Shown: positions 26,014 to 35,778, counted from the first letter of the stretch. The stretch: 64,000 bases of DNA from an uncultured Aquimarina sp. (GCA_947498595.1 CANMKX010000003.1:1-64000), one strand, 5' to 3'. Numbers and translations are program-made. The notes: generated by a model not told the origin, from the letters alone.

Positions 26014-27642
26014 ATGGGAAAAGGTTTTTTTCACGTTCCTACAGCTATTAATGAGCCTATAAAATCATATGCTCCTGGAACTCCTGAAAGAGAAGAAGTC
26101 TTAGCTGCATATAAAGAGCTATACAGTACTCCAATAGATGTACCATTATATATTAATGGTGAAGAAATTAGAACTGGTGATACAGCTACAATGTCACCTC
26201 CTCATGATCACCAACATAATTTAGGTGTATATCACAGAGCAGAAAAGCAACATATTGATAAAGCTATTGCTACAGCTCTAGAAGCTAGAACTGCATGGGC
26301 TAATCTACCTTGGGAGCAAAGAGCTGCTGTATTTTTACGTGCTGCAGAATTAATTGCAGGTCCATATAGAGCTAAAATCAATGCTGCAACAATGATTGCG
26401 CAATCTAAAACTATTTTTCAAGCAGAAATCGATGCTGCTTGTGAGTTTATAGATTTCTTGCGTTTCAATGTTGAATACATGACTCAAATATATAACGATC
26501 AACCAGCTTCAACATCTGGAGCATGGAATCGTTTAGAATACCGTCCATTAGAAGGATTTGTATACGCTATCACTCCTTTTAACTTTACTGCTATTGCTGG
26601 AAATTTACCTGCTAGTGCTGCTTTAATGGGAAATACTGTTGTTTGGAAACCTAGTGACAGTCAAATATTTTCTGCAAAGATTGTTCTTGACATTTTTAAA
26701 GAAGCTGGAATTCCTGATGGTGTAATTAATGTAGTATATGGTGATCCTGTTATGATTACTGACACTGTATTAGCTAGTCCAGATTTTGCTGGAGTCCACT
26801 TTACTGGAAGCACACATGTATTTAAAGATATTTGGGCTAAAATTGGAGCAAATATTCATAATTATAAAACATATCCTAGAATCGTTGGTGAAACTGGTGG
26901 TAAAGATTTTATTATCGCGCATCCAAGTGCCAATGCTAAACAAGTGGCTACAGGAATTACTCGTGGAGCTTTTGAATTTCAAGGTCAAAAATGTAGTGCT
27001 GCATCCAGAGCATATGTACCAAAAAGTTTATGGGCAGATGTTGAAAAGTTTGTAAAAGCTGACGTAGCTTCATTCAAAATGGGTTCTCCTGAAGATATGA
27101 GTAATTTTATTACTGCTGTTATCCATGAAGGATCTTTTGATAAAATTGCAAGTTATATCGATCAAGCAAAACAAGATCCTGATGTAGAAATTGTTGCTGG
27201 TGGTAATCACGATAAATCTAAAGGGTATTTCATTGAACCAACAGTTATTCTTGTAAAAGATCCTAAGTATACAACTATGTGTACAGAGTTATTTGGACCT
27301 GTTATCACTATTTATGTATATGAAGATGAAAACTGGCATGATACTCTTAAATTAGTAGATAGTACTAGCGAATATGCATTAACTGGAGCTATATTTTCTA
27401 TAGACCGTTATGCTGCAACTGAAGCAACTAAAGCTTTAGAAAACTGTGCTGGTAATTTCTATATTAATGATAAGCCAACTGGTGCTGTTGTTGGACAACA
27501 ACCTTTTGGAGGGGCTAGAGCTTCTGGTACTAATGATAAAGCAGGATCGTACTTAAACTTATTACGTTGGGTATCTCCTCGCACAATTAAAGAAACATTT
27601 GTTTCTCCAGTTGATTATAGATATCCGTTTTTAGGAGAATAA
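26014..27642 (+). CDS. pruA: 1-pyrroline-5-carboxylate (L-glutamate gamma-semialdehyde) dehydrogenase
   Basis: 542 residues, the usual length for monofunctional P5C dehydrogenase. It oxidises glutamate semialdehyde to glutamate with NAD+ as the second step of proline degradation. Catalytic Cys327 is in FQGQKCSAASRAY and general base Glu293 in VGETGGKD; the nucleotide-binding HFTGSTHVFKDIW lies between. Other family parts are ITPFNFTAIAGNLPASAALM and GGARASGTNDKAG near the C terminus. PutA (proline dehydrogenase) is not adjacent, so the two steps are encoded separately. A bidirectional terminator follows. Confidence 0.97.
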   Translation: MGKGFFHVPTAINEPIKSYAPGTPEREEVLAAYKELYSTPIDVPLYINGEEIRTGDTATMSPPHDHQHNLGVYHRAEKQHIDKAIATALEARTAWANLPWEQRAAVFLRAAELIAGPYRAKINAATMIAQSKTIFQAEIDAACEFIDFLRFNVEYMTQIYNDQPASTSGAWNRLEYRPLEGFVYAITPFNFTAIAGNLPASAALMGNTVVWKPSDSQIFSAKIVLDIFKEAGIPDGVINVVYGDPVMITDTVLASPDFAGVHFTGSTHVFKDIWAKIGANIHNYKTYPRIVGETGGKDFIIAHPSANAKQVATGITRGAFEFQGQKCSAASRAYVPKSLWADVEKFVKADVASFKMGSPEDMSNFITAVIHEGSFDKIASYIDQAKQDPDVEIVAGGNHDKSKGYFIEPTVILVKDPKYTTMCTELFGPVITIYVYEDENWHDTLKLVDSTSEYALTGAIFSIDRYAATEATKALENCAGNFYINDKPTGAVVGQQPFGGARASGTNDKAGSYLNLLRWVSPRTIKETFVSPVDYRYPFLGE

Positions 27643-27666
27643 TTCTTAAAAATAAAACTTATATAC

Positions 27667-27705
27667 AAAAGAGTGTTTGAATAAAATCAAACACTCTTTT
27701 TATTT
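27667..27705. terminator. Bidirectional terminator between pruA and hxlR-type gene
   Basis: A 14-bp stem (27667-27680 with 27687-27700) separates the convergent genes; the right arm overlaps the 3' end of the regulator gene. Confidence 0.88.
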
Positions 27706-28049
27706 ATAATATTTTCTTCCTTTTTCATTAAATCTATATCAGATCCCCACATACACAACTGACTCAATATTGGCAACAATGCCTTTCCCCTACTTGTTAA
27801 TGAATACTCTACTCGTGGAGGTATCTCTGCAAAAGATTCTCTCTTTACAACTCCATGCAATTCAAGCTCTTTTAACTGTTCTGTCAAAACCTTCCTACTG
27901 ATTTCTCCTATATAATTAACCAATTGACCAAATCTAAAAGTGCGTTCGCCTAGTACATAAATAATAATAGGCGTCCATTTATTCCCTATAATATTCATAG
28001 CATGGACCATGGGGCAATGGTTTGGATTATGAATTAACTTTCTAGCCAT
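27687..28049 (-). CDS. HxlR family winged-helix transcriptional regulator
   Basis: 120 residues, a compact winged helix-turn-helix of the HxlR/MarR-like type. The family pattern is present: NPNHCPMVHAMNIIGNKWTP, then IIYVLGERTFRFGQLVNYI, ISRKVLTEQLKELELHGVV, and the wing PPRVEYSLTSRGKALLP. Cys13 near the N terminus is at the position used by some HxlR proteins as a redox or electrophile sensor. It is divergent from the alkene reductase gene (126 bp between starts), a common arrangement in which an electrophile-responsive repressor controls the reductase; this is inferred. Confidence 0.9.
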   Translation of the reverse strand: MARKLIHNPNHCPMVHAMNIIGNKWTPIIIYVLGERTFRFGQLVNYIGEISRKVLTEQLKELELHGVVKRESFAEIPPRVEYSLTSRGKALLPILSQLCMWGSDIDLMKKEENIINKKSV

Positions 28050-28175
28050 ACATCTTAATTATTTATTAAACAATTGTAATAGTTACATTAAGGTTACTAC
28101 TTTTTACAACACCAAAGATATAATTATTTATTTTACAAACTATTAATAGTTACTTTTATAAACTATAAAATAAAA

Positions 28176-29258
28176 ATGAAACAAATGAACATTTTCAAAT
28201 CATATTCTCTAGGGCCTATTACATTAAAAAATCATATTGTTATGGCTCCTATGACTCGCAATAGAGCTATTGACAATATTCCTAATGATATCATGGCAAC
28301 ATATTATGAACAACGCTCTGATGCTGGACTCATAATCACTGAAGGAACCTCTCCATCTCCTAATGGACTTGGATATGCAAGGATTCCTGGAGCTTATACA
28401 AAAACTCAAATAGAAGGGTGGAAAAAAATTGCAACCACTGTTCATGCAAAACAAAGTAAGATTTTTGTACAATTAATGCATTGTGGAAGAGCTTCTGCTA
28501 AGCCTAATCTTCCTGAAGGAGCAAAAACTTTAGCCCCTTCAAGTGTTCAATTGAGTGGAGAAATTTACACTGATTCACTAGGTACGCATTCGTATGATAT
28601 TCCTGAAGCAATGTCTATAGAACAAATACAAAATGCTCAAGACGAATACCTACAAGCAGCAATCAATTTAACATCTGTTGGCATTGACGGTATAGAATTG
28701 CATAGTGCTAATGGTTATCTATTAGATCAATTTTTAAATCCAGCCTCAAACATCAGAGAGGATGAATATGGTGGAAATTATAAAAACAGAACACGTTTTT
28801 TATTAGAATTGACTAAAAAAACAGTGGACGCTATAGGTTCTGAAAAAGTTGGAGTTCGTATTTCTCCGTATGGTATTTTTAATGATATGGAGGGAAATTA
28901 TGATGATCTAATCGAAATGTACAGTTATCTAGTTACAGAATTAGCTAAGTTAGAAATTGCTTATGTACATATCGTTGACCATCGTGGTATGGGGGCACCC
29001 GATTTCCCTACAGATATTGTTACTACACTTAAAGATCTTTTTAAAGGAACAATTATTACTGGTGGAAATGTAAATACAGCAAAAGAGGCACAAGAAGTAT
29101 TAGATAAAGGAAGTGATCTCGTTTATGTGGGAAGACCTTATATTTCAAATCCAAATCTCGTAGAAAAACTAAAGAATAATATAGCTTTAACTCCACCTAT
29201 CATGGATACTTTTTATACTCCAGGAAAAGTTGGATATACTGATTATGTTGGTATTTAA
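28176..29258 (+). CDS. Alkene reductase, Old Yellow Enzyme family (NemA-like)
   Basis: 360 residues, an FMN-binding TIM barrel that reduces activated C=C bonds with NAD(P)H. Visible are HIVMAPMTRNRA at the first strand, FVQLMHCGRAS, the substrate-contacting pair in ELHSANGYLLDQFLNP with the following IREDEYGGNYKNRTRF, and the phosphate-binding end DLVYVGRPYISNPNLVEKL. Length and motifs fit the classical N-ethylmaleimide reductase class rather than the thermophilic-like class. Regulation by the divergent HxlR protein is likely. The ATG at 28176 is followed by an in-frame ATG at codon 4. Confidence 0.92.
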   Translation: MKQMNIFKSYSLGPITLKNHIVMAPMTRNRAIDNIPNDIMATYYEQRSDAGLIITEGTSPSPNGLGYARIPGAYTKTQIEGWKKIATTVHAKQSKIFVQLMHCGRASAKPNLPEGAKTLAPSSVQLSGEIYTDSLGTHSYDIPEAMSIEQIQNAQDEYLQAAINLTSVGIDGIELHSANGYLLDQFLNPASNIREDEYGGNYKNRTRFLLELTKKTVDAIGSEKVGVRISPYGIFNDMEGNYDDLIEMYSYLVTELAKLEIAYVHIVDHRGMGAPDFPTDIVTTLKDLFKGTIITGGNVNTAKEAQEVLDKGSDLVYVGRPYISNPNLVEKLKNNIALTPPIMDTFYTPGKVGYTDYVGI

Positions 29259-29319
29259 TTTTCTGAAAGCAATTAAGATTCAATCATCATCTAAATAAAT
29301 AAGATGATATGTATTTCTT

Positions 29320-29357
29320 AAAAAAGGAGATTTCAGTCAACTAAAATCTCCTTTTTT
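29320..29357. terminator. Bidirectional terminator between alkene reductase gene and rsmG
   Basis: A 14-bp stem (29320-29333 with 29344-29357) with A6/T6 flanks serves both convergent genes; the rsmG stop is 2 bp beyond. Confidence 0.9.
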
Positions 29358-29359
29358 GC

Positions 29360-29989
29360 TTATATTTTATATTTAAGTGGTAGGTAGACTACTTTTTTAG
29401 TTTCGTAAAATTCTTCTTCAAAAAAGTCTGCTAACTTATGTTCTATAGCTTTAGGAAACTGTGCTAACTCTTCTGTTAGATCCCCTCCTTTTAAATATAA
29501 AATCCCATTTTTAAGATCGTGTTTTGATTGTTTAGCTACATTTTTCTTAACCCATTTCACAAAATCGGGCATATTAGTTACTGCACGACTTATTATAAAA
29601 TCAAATCGATCATCAAAAGTTCCTGCTCTACGCTGTTCTGCTTTTACATTTGTCAATTCTAATGCTTGAACCACTTCATTTACAACACGTATTTTTTTTG
29701 CTATAACATCTATCAAATAGAATTCTACTTCGGGAAACAAAATTGCTAACGGAACTCCTGGAAAACCACCTCCCGTACCAACATCCATTACTTTACTATT
29801 AGGTAAAAAGTTATGTACTTTTGCAATCCCTAATGAATGCAATACATGACGTTCATATAAAGATTCAATATCTTTACGTGAAATAACATTTATTTTTGCA
29901 TTCCATTCTATATATAATTCTTTTAATCTTACAAATTTTTCCTGTTGATCTTCAGTTAGCTCTGGAAAATATTTTAAAAGGATATCCAT
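29360..29989 (-). CDS. rsmG: 16S rRNA (guanine527-N7)-methyltransferase
   Basis: 209 residues, standard length. It methylates G527 (E. coli numbering) of 16S rRNA, close to the streptomycin region. SAM-binding motif I is VMDVGTGGGFPGVPLAI, with LIDVIAKKIRVVNEVVQAL after it, and RAVTNMPDFVKW is the later RsmG signature. The N-terminal ERHVLHSLGI is also typical. It is a single gene, not in a parA/parB or mnmG cluster here. Confidence 0.96.
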   Translation of the reverse strand: MDILLKYFPELTEDQQEKFVRLKELYIEWNAKINVISRKDIESLYERHVLHSLGIAKVHNFLPNSKVMDVGTGGGFPGVPLAILFPEVEFYLIDVIAKKIRVVNEVVQALELTNVKAEQRRAGTFDDRFDFIISRAVTNMPDFVKWVKKNVAKQSKHDLKNGILYLKGGDLTEELAQFPKAIEHKLADFFEEEFYETKKVVYLPLKYKI

Positions 29990-30124
29990 GTATTTAATTT
30001 AGGTTACAAAAATACAATGTTAATCTTTCATTTTTTTATCTTTTTTAAAACCTACAGCAAATTTTAAATAAGTACCTTTACCAGAGATTTTTAATAATGA
30101 ATCTTTTTGATTTAAATTACGTCT

Positions 30125-31225
30125 ATGACAACACCCCAAATACGTTTCAACAGAGTAGACTCCGCTAAGTTTTTTAGAACACTAAATAAACGCGTAAACC
30201 AATACTTTAAAGAAAATAATATTAAACGAACAGGAAACTGGCAATTGCACTTAAAAACAGCAATCATGTTTTCCTTATTTTTATCGCCATATTTCTTAAT
30301 TCTCACATTAAATATTTCTCAATGGTGGATGCTTTTATTGACTATCATCATGGGAGTCGGAATGGCTGGAGTTGGGATGAATGTAATGCATGATGGAAAT
30401 CATGGCTCATACTCTTCAAAAAAATGGGTTAACAAACTCATGGGGAATAGTATTTACATTCTTGCTGGTAATGTATATAATTGGCAAGTACAACACAATG
30501 TACTCCATCATACATATACAAACATACATGGACATGATGAAGACCTAGATGCAGGAAGAATCATTCGATTTACAAAACATGCAGAATGGAGACGTTTTCA
30601 TAAGTTCCAACATTATTATTCAATATTTCTGTACGGTTTATTGACTTTTAACTGGGCACTAACAACAGATTTCAAACAAACCAAAAGGTATTTAGCTCAA
30701 AAACTTGCTTACGGAAAATTACCTAGTCCATTAAAACAATGGAGTTCTCTAGTTATTTCAAAAGTTATTTACGTACTTATTTGGATTGTAATTCCGATGC
30801 TATTCTTATCAATATCATGGTGGAAAATATTAATAGGTTTCTTTGTCATGCATTATGTAGCTGGTTTAATCTTAAGCATCATTTTTCAACTTGCTCATGT
30901 TGTTGAAGAAACTGAAATGCCATTGCCTGATGAATCTGGAACTATGAAAAACACTTGGGCTATACATCAATTATTCACTACAGTTAATTTTTCTACAAAA
31001 AATAGGATTTTAAACTGGTTTACTGGAGGGTTAAATCATCAAGTAGAGCATCATATTTTTCCTAATGTAAGTCATATACATTATACCAAAATTTCAAAAA
31101 TAGTAAAACAAACTGCTAGCGAGTTTGACTTACCTTATAAAGAATATAAATCCACTCGTAAAGCTATTATAGCACATTTCAGACACCTAAAAGAAATGGG
31201 AATGAATCCCTCTTTACAATCATAA
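30125..31225 (+). CDS. Membrane fatty acid desaturase
   Basis: 366 residues with hydrophobic segments at about 45-90 and 205-245. Three histidine boxes for the di-iron centre are present: HDGNHG (residues 89-94), HNVLHHTYTN (HxxxHH at 124-129) and HQVEHHIFP (305-310). The third box with Gln in HQVEHH is typical of front-end (delta-5/delta-6 like) acyl-lipid desaturases. No fused cytochrome b5 domain is present. It presumably introduces double bonds into membrane acyl chains. It is followed 24 bp later by the aminotransferase gene, with no terminator between. Confidence 0.92.
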   Translation: MTTPQIRFNRVDSAKFFRTLNKRVNQYFKENNIKRTGNWQLHLKTAIMFSLFLSPYFLILTLNISQWWMLLLTIIMGVGMAGVGMNVMHDGNHGSYSSKKWVNKLMGNSIYILAGNVYNWQVQHNVLHHTYTNIHGHDEDLDAGRIIRFTKHAEWRRFHKFQHYYSIFLYGLLTFNWALTTDFKQTKRYLAQKLAYGKLPSPLKQWSSLVISKVIYVLIWIVIPMLFLSISWWKILIGFFVMHYVAGLILSIIFQLAHVVEETEMPLPDESGTMKNTWAIHQLFTTVNFSTKNRILNWFTGGLNHQVEHHIFPNVSHIHYTKISKIVKQTASEFDLPYKEYKSTRKAIIAHFRHLKEMGMNPSLQS

Positions 31226-31249
31226 CTTTTATAGTACCAATTATTTGAG

Positions 31250-32437
31250 ATGAACACGCAATTATCTGACAGAATTAACAAATTAGCAACGTCTGCTACA
31301 TTAGCTATGGCTGCAAAAGCCAGAGAATTAAGAGCTGAAGGAAAAGACATTATCGGACTTAGTCTAGGAGAACCTGATTTTAATACTCCTGATTTTATTA
31401 AAGATGCTGCTATTAATGCAATTAACGAAAATTACAATTCATACACTCCTGTTGACGGGTATGTTGAATTAAAAAATTCTATTATCACTAAATTTAAACG
31501 TGATAATGATTTATCGTATGATGCATCTCAGATTGTCGTATCTACTGGAGCTAAGCAAGCACTGTATAATATTGCCCAAGTCGTTATTAATCCAGGAGAT
31601 GAGGTAATTCTCCCATGTCCTTATTGGGTTAGTTATAGTGATATCATTAAACTTTCTGGAGGAGTTCCTGTAGAAGTTACCACTTCTATTGAAAACGATT
31701 TCAAGATGACACCGGCACAATTAGAAGCTGCTATCACTCCTAAAACTAAAATGCTTTGGTATAGTTCTCCTTGTAATCCAAGTGGATCAATCTATAGTAA
31801 AGAAGAATTAAGAGCTTTAGCTGATGTTTTACAAAAATATCCTGATATTGTTGTTGTTAGTGATGAGATTTATGAGCACATCAATTATTTAGGAACTCAT
31901 GCTTCTATGGCTCAATTTGATGATATGTATAATCGTACTGTTACAGTTAATGGTGTAGCAAAAGCTTTTGCTATGACTGGATGGAGAATTGGTTATATAG
32001 GTGCTCCTACTTATATTGCTAGAGCCTGTAACAAAATACAAGGTCAAGTAACTAGTGGTGCAAACTGTATTGCTCAACGTGCTGTTATTACTGCATTAGA
32101 AGCCCCTGTAAGCAATATCAAATACATGATTGATGAATTTAAAAATAGACGTAGTTTAATTTTAAATTTATTAAATGACATTGAAGGATTTAAATGCAAT
32201 GAACCTGAAGGAGCTTTTTATGTATTTCCAGATATTTCTCATTATTTTGGTAAGACAATAAAAGGGCATGTTATTAATAATGCTACTGATTTTTCTATGT
32301 TTTTATTAGAAGAGGCATTAGTTGCAACTGTAACAGGTGATGCTTTTGGTAACCCATCTTGTATTCGTATTTCTTATGCAGCAAGTAATGAGCAAATCAT
32401 TGAAGCTATAAAAAGAATAAAAAATGCTGTTAGTTAA
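31250..32437 (+). CDS. PLP-dependent aspartate/aromatic aminotransferase, class I fold
   Basis: 395 residues, family length, transferring amino groups between aspartate (or a related amino acid) and 2-oxoglutarate. The PLP lysine is Lys238 in NGVAKAFAMTGWRIGYIG. Other class I motifs: GLSLGEPDFNTPDFI near the start, STGAKQALYN, YSSPCNPSGSIYSKEEL, VSDEIYEHINY, and a C-terminal CIRISYA with substrate-binding Arg. It resembles the AspC/AspB Ib subgroup. A 52-bp perfect palindrome terminator follows. Confidence 0.93.
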   Translation: MNTQLSDRINKLATSATLAMAAKARELRAEGKDIIGLSLGEPDFNTPDFIKDAAINAINENYNSYTPVDGYVELKNSIITKFKRDNDLSYDASQIVVSTGAKQALYNIAQVVINPGDEVILPCPYWVSYSDIIKLSGGVPVEVTTSIENDFKMTPAQLEAAITPKTKMLWYSSPCNPSGSIYSKEELRALADVLQKYPDIVVVSDEIYEHINYLGTHASMAQFDDMYNRTVTVNGVAKAFAMTGWRIGYIGAPTYIARACNKIQGQVTSGANCIAQRAVITALEAPVSNIKYMIDEFKNRRSLILNLLNDIEGFKCNEPEGAFYVFPDISHYFGKTIKGHVINNATDFSMFLLEEALVATVTGDAFGNPSCIRISYAASNEQIIEAIKRIKNAVS

Positions 32438-32462
32438 CAATAGCTAACCTTATTACCTTATT

Positions 32463-32514
32463 ATATAAAACAAGAAAAGTGAGTATGTACATACTCACTT
32501 TTCTTGTTTTATAT
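32463..32514. terminator. 52-bp perfect palindrome, bidirectional terminator
   Basis: A fully self-complementary sequence centred on GTAC at 32487-32490 lies between the convergent aminotransferase and ankyrin genes, with A/T-rich ends able to serve as the U-tract on both strands. Confidence 0.88.
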
Positions 32515-32523
32515 CGTATTATA

Positions 32524-33057
32524 TTATTTTTTATCAACAGTTTCAAGCAAGGCAATCATAGCATCATTCCCTTGCATTCTTGCGTGATCGAATGCTGTAT
32601 TACCTCTATTATCTTTTAGCTTTACATCTGCATTGTATTTTAATAATACTTCTACTATTTTATCTTGTCCGAACGTACTTGCAAAAATCAAAGCAGATGC
32701 ACCGTTATAATTAACTTGGTCTGGGTTAGCTCCAGAATTCAATAATAACTCAGCTATTGCTGCATTTCCTTTAAAACAAACTCCCATTAATGCAGTATTA
32801 CCAGAAGTATCTCCCATGTTCATTTTAGCACCTTTATCTAGTAAAAAAGATACCATATCATATTGATCATTATAGCTTGCTAAAATTAAAGGTGAAAATC
32901 CTTTGTGATCTTGAGTATTTAATAATTTTATATTTTTCTCAAGAACTTTTTCCATCAAAGCTACATCTCCACTTCTTGCAATATCAAAAACATTTTGTTG
33001 ACCGTATCCTATACTATAACATGTCAACGTTATAATTAAAATTAAAATTCTCATCAT
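32524..33057 (-). CDS. Exported ankyrin-repeat protein paired with catalase
   Basis: From the ATG at 33057 (the frame is open to a TTG at 33084) the product has about 177 residues. A signal peptide (ending YSIGYGQQ) is followed by ankyrin repeats of about 33 residues: DHKGFSPLILASYNDQYDMV, GNTALMGVCFKGNAAIAELL, NGASALIFASTFGQDKIVEV, and RGNTAFDHARMQGNDAMIAL. Ankyrin partners next to periplasmic catalases are known in proteobacteria (AnkB with KatB), where they support catalase activity. It follows the catalase gene on the same strand by about 57 bp, so co-function is likely by context. Confidence 0.85.
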   Translation of the reverse strand: MMRILILIITLTCYSIGYGQQNVFDIARSGDVALMEKVLEKNIKLLNTQDHKGFSPLILASYNDQYDMVSFLLDKGAKMNMGDTSGNTALMGVCFKGNAAIAELLLNSGANPDQVNYNGASALIFASTFGQDKIVEVLLKYNADVKLKDNRGNTAFDHARMQGNDAMIALLETVDKK

Positions 33058-33113
33058 AATACTTTTAATATTCCGTATTAACAATTAATATGCTAATACG
33101 GAACTGTTTATTT

Positions 33114-34643
33114 TTATCTAAAATCTTTCATAGAAAACTTTAATGCTTTTGCTAATCGCATTCCAAAATCCTTATCCGCTCTATAAAAATAAGTAATCAT
33201 AGTTTTTTGAATATTTTTATCTGTCACTTGTCCTAAATCACCAACTAAATTACTAATTAAATGATCTTTATCTATTTTTGATAAGCTTCTATAAAAATCT
33301 CCTGCTTGTGCAAAATCATTTGTTTTAGAAATCTTCTTTTGCGTGATTGTTACATTCTTCAAAGGAGTTTCTGATTGCTTAAACTCTGCTACATCTGTAA
33401 ATTTACTTTTACTACTTGGCTGGTAATTTACATCTGGGTTATCAAAACGTCCATTCCCGCTACTATTCCAACTATCAGAATTATAATTACGAGGTGTTTC
33501 TTTTGATTGATTTACCTTTATTTGTTGAAAATTAGGTCCTAATCTATGACGTTGCGTATCAAAATACGAGAATAATCTTCCTTGTAATAATTTATCTTCA
33601 GAAGGTTCAACTCCTGGCACCAATGCCCCTGGTGAAAAAGCTAAGCTTTCTACTTGTTCAAAATAATTAATTGGATTTCTATTCAATGTCATTGTTCCTA
33701 TTTTTACTTTAGGAATCAATTTTTCAGGCCAATCTTTAGTCGCATCTAAAGGCCAGAAATCAAAAGAATGCATATCTTTTGGTTGAATCATTTGAACATA
33801 TAAATCCCATTTTGGGTATTTTTTATCCTGAATATCTTTTCGCAAAGATACTGTAGCATGCTGCCAATCTTTCCCTTGTTGAATTTGTGCTTCTTCGGCT
33901 GTTAAATTATGTTGTCCTTGTTTGCTTACCCAACTATATTTAACATATGTTACCTCTCCTTTAGCATTTATCCATTTAAATCCATGCACGCTGCTTCCAT
34001 TCATAAATTGAAATCCTTTAGGAATTCCGTAATCTGTATATACTTGAGTTAACATATGTGTTGCTTCAGGTATATGAGAAAAGAAATCAAAAAAGCGATT
34101 TGGATCTTGCTTATTAGTTACTGGAGATGGTTTTAAAGAATGAACCATATCAGGAAATTTTATTGCATCTCTAATGAAAAAAATCGGCAAATTATTACCT
34201 ACAATATCATAATTCCCTTCTTCTGTATAAAATTTAACAGCAAAACCTCTTGGATCTCTTGCTGTTTCAGGAGAACCTTTACCGTGTATCACGGTAGAAA
34301 ATCGCACTGCTAAATCAGTTTTTTTTCCTGCTTTAGAAAACAATGCAGCACGCGTGTATTGTGACATATCCGCTGTTGTTTCAAAATATCCAAAAGCTCC
34401 TGCACCTCTTGCATGCACTACTCGTTCTGGAATACGTTCTCTATCAAATGCTGCTAATTTTTCTACTAAATGTATATCTTCTAGTAATACAGCACCATAC
34501 TCTCCTACCGTTTTTGAGTTTTGATTGTCTCCAACAGGAGCTCCTCCATTAGTCGTCATTGGCGTTTGACCATATATAGTGGATACTCCTGCAAAAAGAC
34601 AACCAGTTAAAAAAAACGTAATCTTCTTTTTCATAGTTTTCAT
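33114..34643 (-). CDS. Monofunctional haem catalase, exported
   Basis: From the ATG at 34643 the protein has 509 residues; an upstream in-frame TTG at 34667 is less likely. An N-terminal signal peptide (KKKITFFLTGCLFAG...YGQ) places it in the periplasm. The catalytic His is in RIPERVVHARGAGAFGYFE and the haem-ligand Tyr in RLFSYFDTQRHRLGPNF; KNLPIFFIRD-like NNLPIFFIRDAIKFPDMVH supplies the catalytic Asn region. It decomposes H2O2. The ankyrin gene follows on the same strand, and oxyR is divergent 156 bp away, so OxyR control is likely. It is a clade 3 (small-subunit) length protein. Confidence 0.95.
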   Translation of the reverse strand: MKTMKKKITFFLTGCLFAGVSTIYGQTPMTTNGGAPVGDNQNSKTVGEYGAVLLEDIHLVEKLAAFDRERIPERVVHARGAGAFGYFETTADMSQYTRAALFSKAGKKTDLAVRFSTVIHGKGSPETARDPRGFAVKFYTEEGNYDIVGNNLPIFFIRDAIKFPDMVHSLKPSPVTNKQDPNRFFDFFSHIPEATHMLTQVYTDYGIPKGFQFMNGSSVHGFKWINAKGEVTYVKYSWVSKQGQHNLTAEEAQIQQGKDWQHATVSLRKDIQDKKYPKWDLYVQMIQPKDMHSFDFWPLDATKDWPEKLIPKVKIGTMTLNRNPINYFEQVESLAFSPGALVPGVEPSEDKLLQGRLFSYFDTQRHRLGPNFQQIKVNQSKETPRNYNSDSWNSSGNGRFDNPDVNYQPSSKSKFTDVAEFKQSETPLKNVTITQKKISKTNDFAQAGDFYRSLSKIDKDHLISNLVGDLGQVTDKNIQKTMITYFYRADKDFGMRLAKALKFSMKDFR

Positions 34644-34799
34644 AAATTTCTTTTTTTCTGTTGTCAATATTTATTGTAGTTAATTATCTCAATAAGATTG
34701 CTTATAATTTTTCTTTATTCTGCTATCGCAAATTACAGTTAGTTTAAGCAATCATTCAAATCAATAATGCATAGTTTGGTATAATCAAAACTTATAAAA

Positions 34800-35729
34800 A
34801 TGACACTCCAACAATTAGAATACATTATTGCACTTGATAATTACAGGCATTATGTTACTGCTGCAGAAAAATGCTTTGTATCGCAGCCTAACCTAACCAT
34901 GCAAATCAAAAAATTAGAAACTGAAATTGGTATCAAAATTTTTGAACGTAACAAAAAACCATTGCATCCAACTTTACAAGGACATCAAATTATACTTAAA
35001 GCTAGACAGATTTTAAGGGAAGTTAATCAGCTTAAAGAGTTCGTTTCTACAGAAAAAGAATCTTTAGAAGGTGAGTTTACTATAGGGATTATACCTACGT
35101 TAGCACCATATCTCTTACCCCTATTTCTTAAATCATTTATCAAAAAACATCCAAAAACACATTTAAAAATACAAGAGCTACAAACAGAACAAATCATTAA
35201 AAAATTACACAACGGAACTCTTGACATAGGTATCTTAGTAACTCCTCTTGAAGAGAAACATCTCAGAGAAATTCCATTATTTCATGAACCATTTCTATTG
35301 TTTGCACCTAAAGATCATGAGTTAATCAAATCTCAAAATATCACTCCTAATGAACTAGATCCTAACGAAATTTTAATTCTTGATGAAGGGCACTGCTTTA
35401 GGGAACAAACACTTGCTATTTGCAATAAAGATAGTTCGGACACTAATCTTGGTTTTAATTATCAAAGTGGATCTATAGAGGCTTTAAAAGGATTAGTGAA
35501 GCAAGGAATGAGTTATACTTTAATTCCCGAGCTTTCTATACAAAACAATTTAGACTCAGAACATATCAAACGTTTTGAATCTCCAGAACCAGTACGAGAA
35601 GTTAGTATTGCTGTTCATAATAGTTTTACTAAAGAAGCTTTAATAGAACACCTACATCAAGCTATTTCTAAAGCAATTCCATCAGTTTTCAAAAAAATGC
35701 AACAATCCACCAGGGTTAAATGGCGTTAA
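34800..35729 (+). CDS. oxyR: LysR-type peroxide regulator OxyR
   Basis: 309 residues, an N-terminal winged HTH (TAAEKCFVSQPNLTMQIKKLE) and a periplasmic-binding-like effector domain. The two redox cysteines of OxyR are in place: Cys199 and Cys208 in DEGHCFREQTLAICNK, the same spacing and numbers as in E. coli. It forms a disulfide on H2O2 exposure and activates antioxidant genes. It is divergent from the catalase gene with a 156-bp intergenic region that should hold its operator, although no palindrome stands out. A terminator follows. Confidence 0.95.
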   Translation: MTLQQLEYIIALDNYRHYVTAAEKCFVSQPNLTMQIKKLETEIGIKIFERNKKPLHPTLQGHQIILKARQILREVNQLKEFVSTEKESLEGEFTIGIIPTLAPYLLPLFLKSFIKKHPKTHLKIQELQTEQIIKKLHNGTLDIGILVTPLEEKHLREIPLFHEPFLLFAPKDHELIKSQNITPNELDPNEILILDEGHCFREQTLAICNKDSSDTNLGFNYQSGSIEALKGLVKQGMSYTLIPELSIQNNLDSEHIKRFESPEPVREVSIAVHNSFTKEALIEHLHQAISKAIPSVFKKMQQSTRVKWR

Positions 35730-35750
35730 AAGCAATAATAATCTTATTAA

Positions 35751-35778
35751 ATAACCGCTAAAAGCGGTTATTTTTTAT
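35751..35778 (+). terminator. Rho-independent terminator after oxyR
   Basis: A 10-bp GC-containing stem (35751-35760 with 35764-35773) with an AAA loop runs into a T-tract. Confidence 0.85.
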
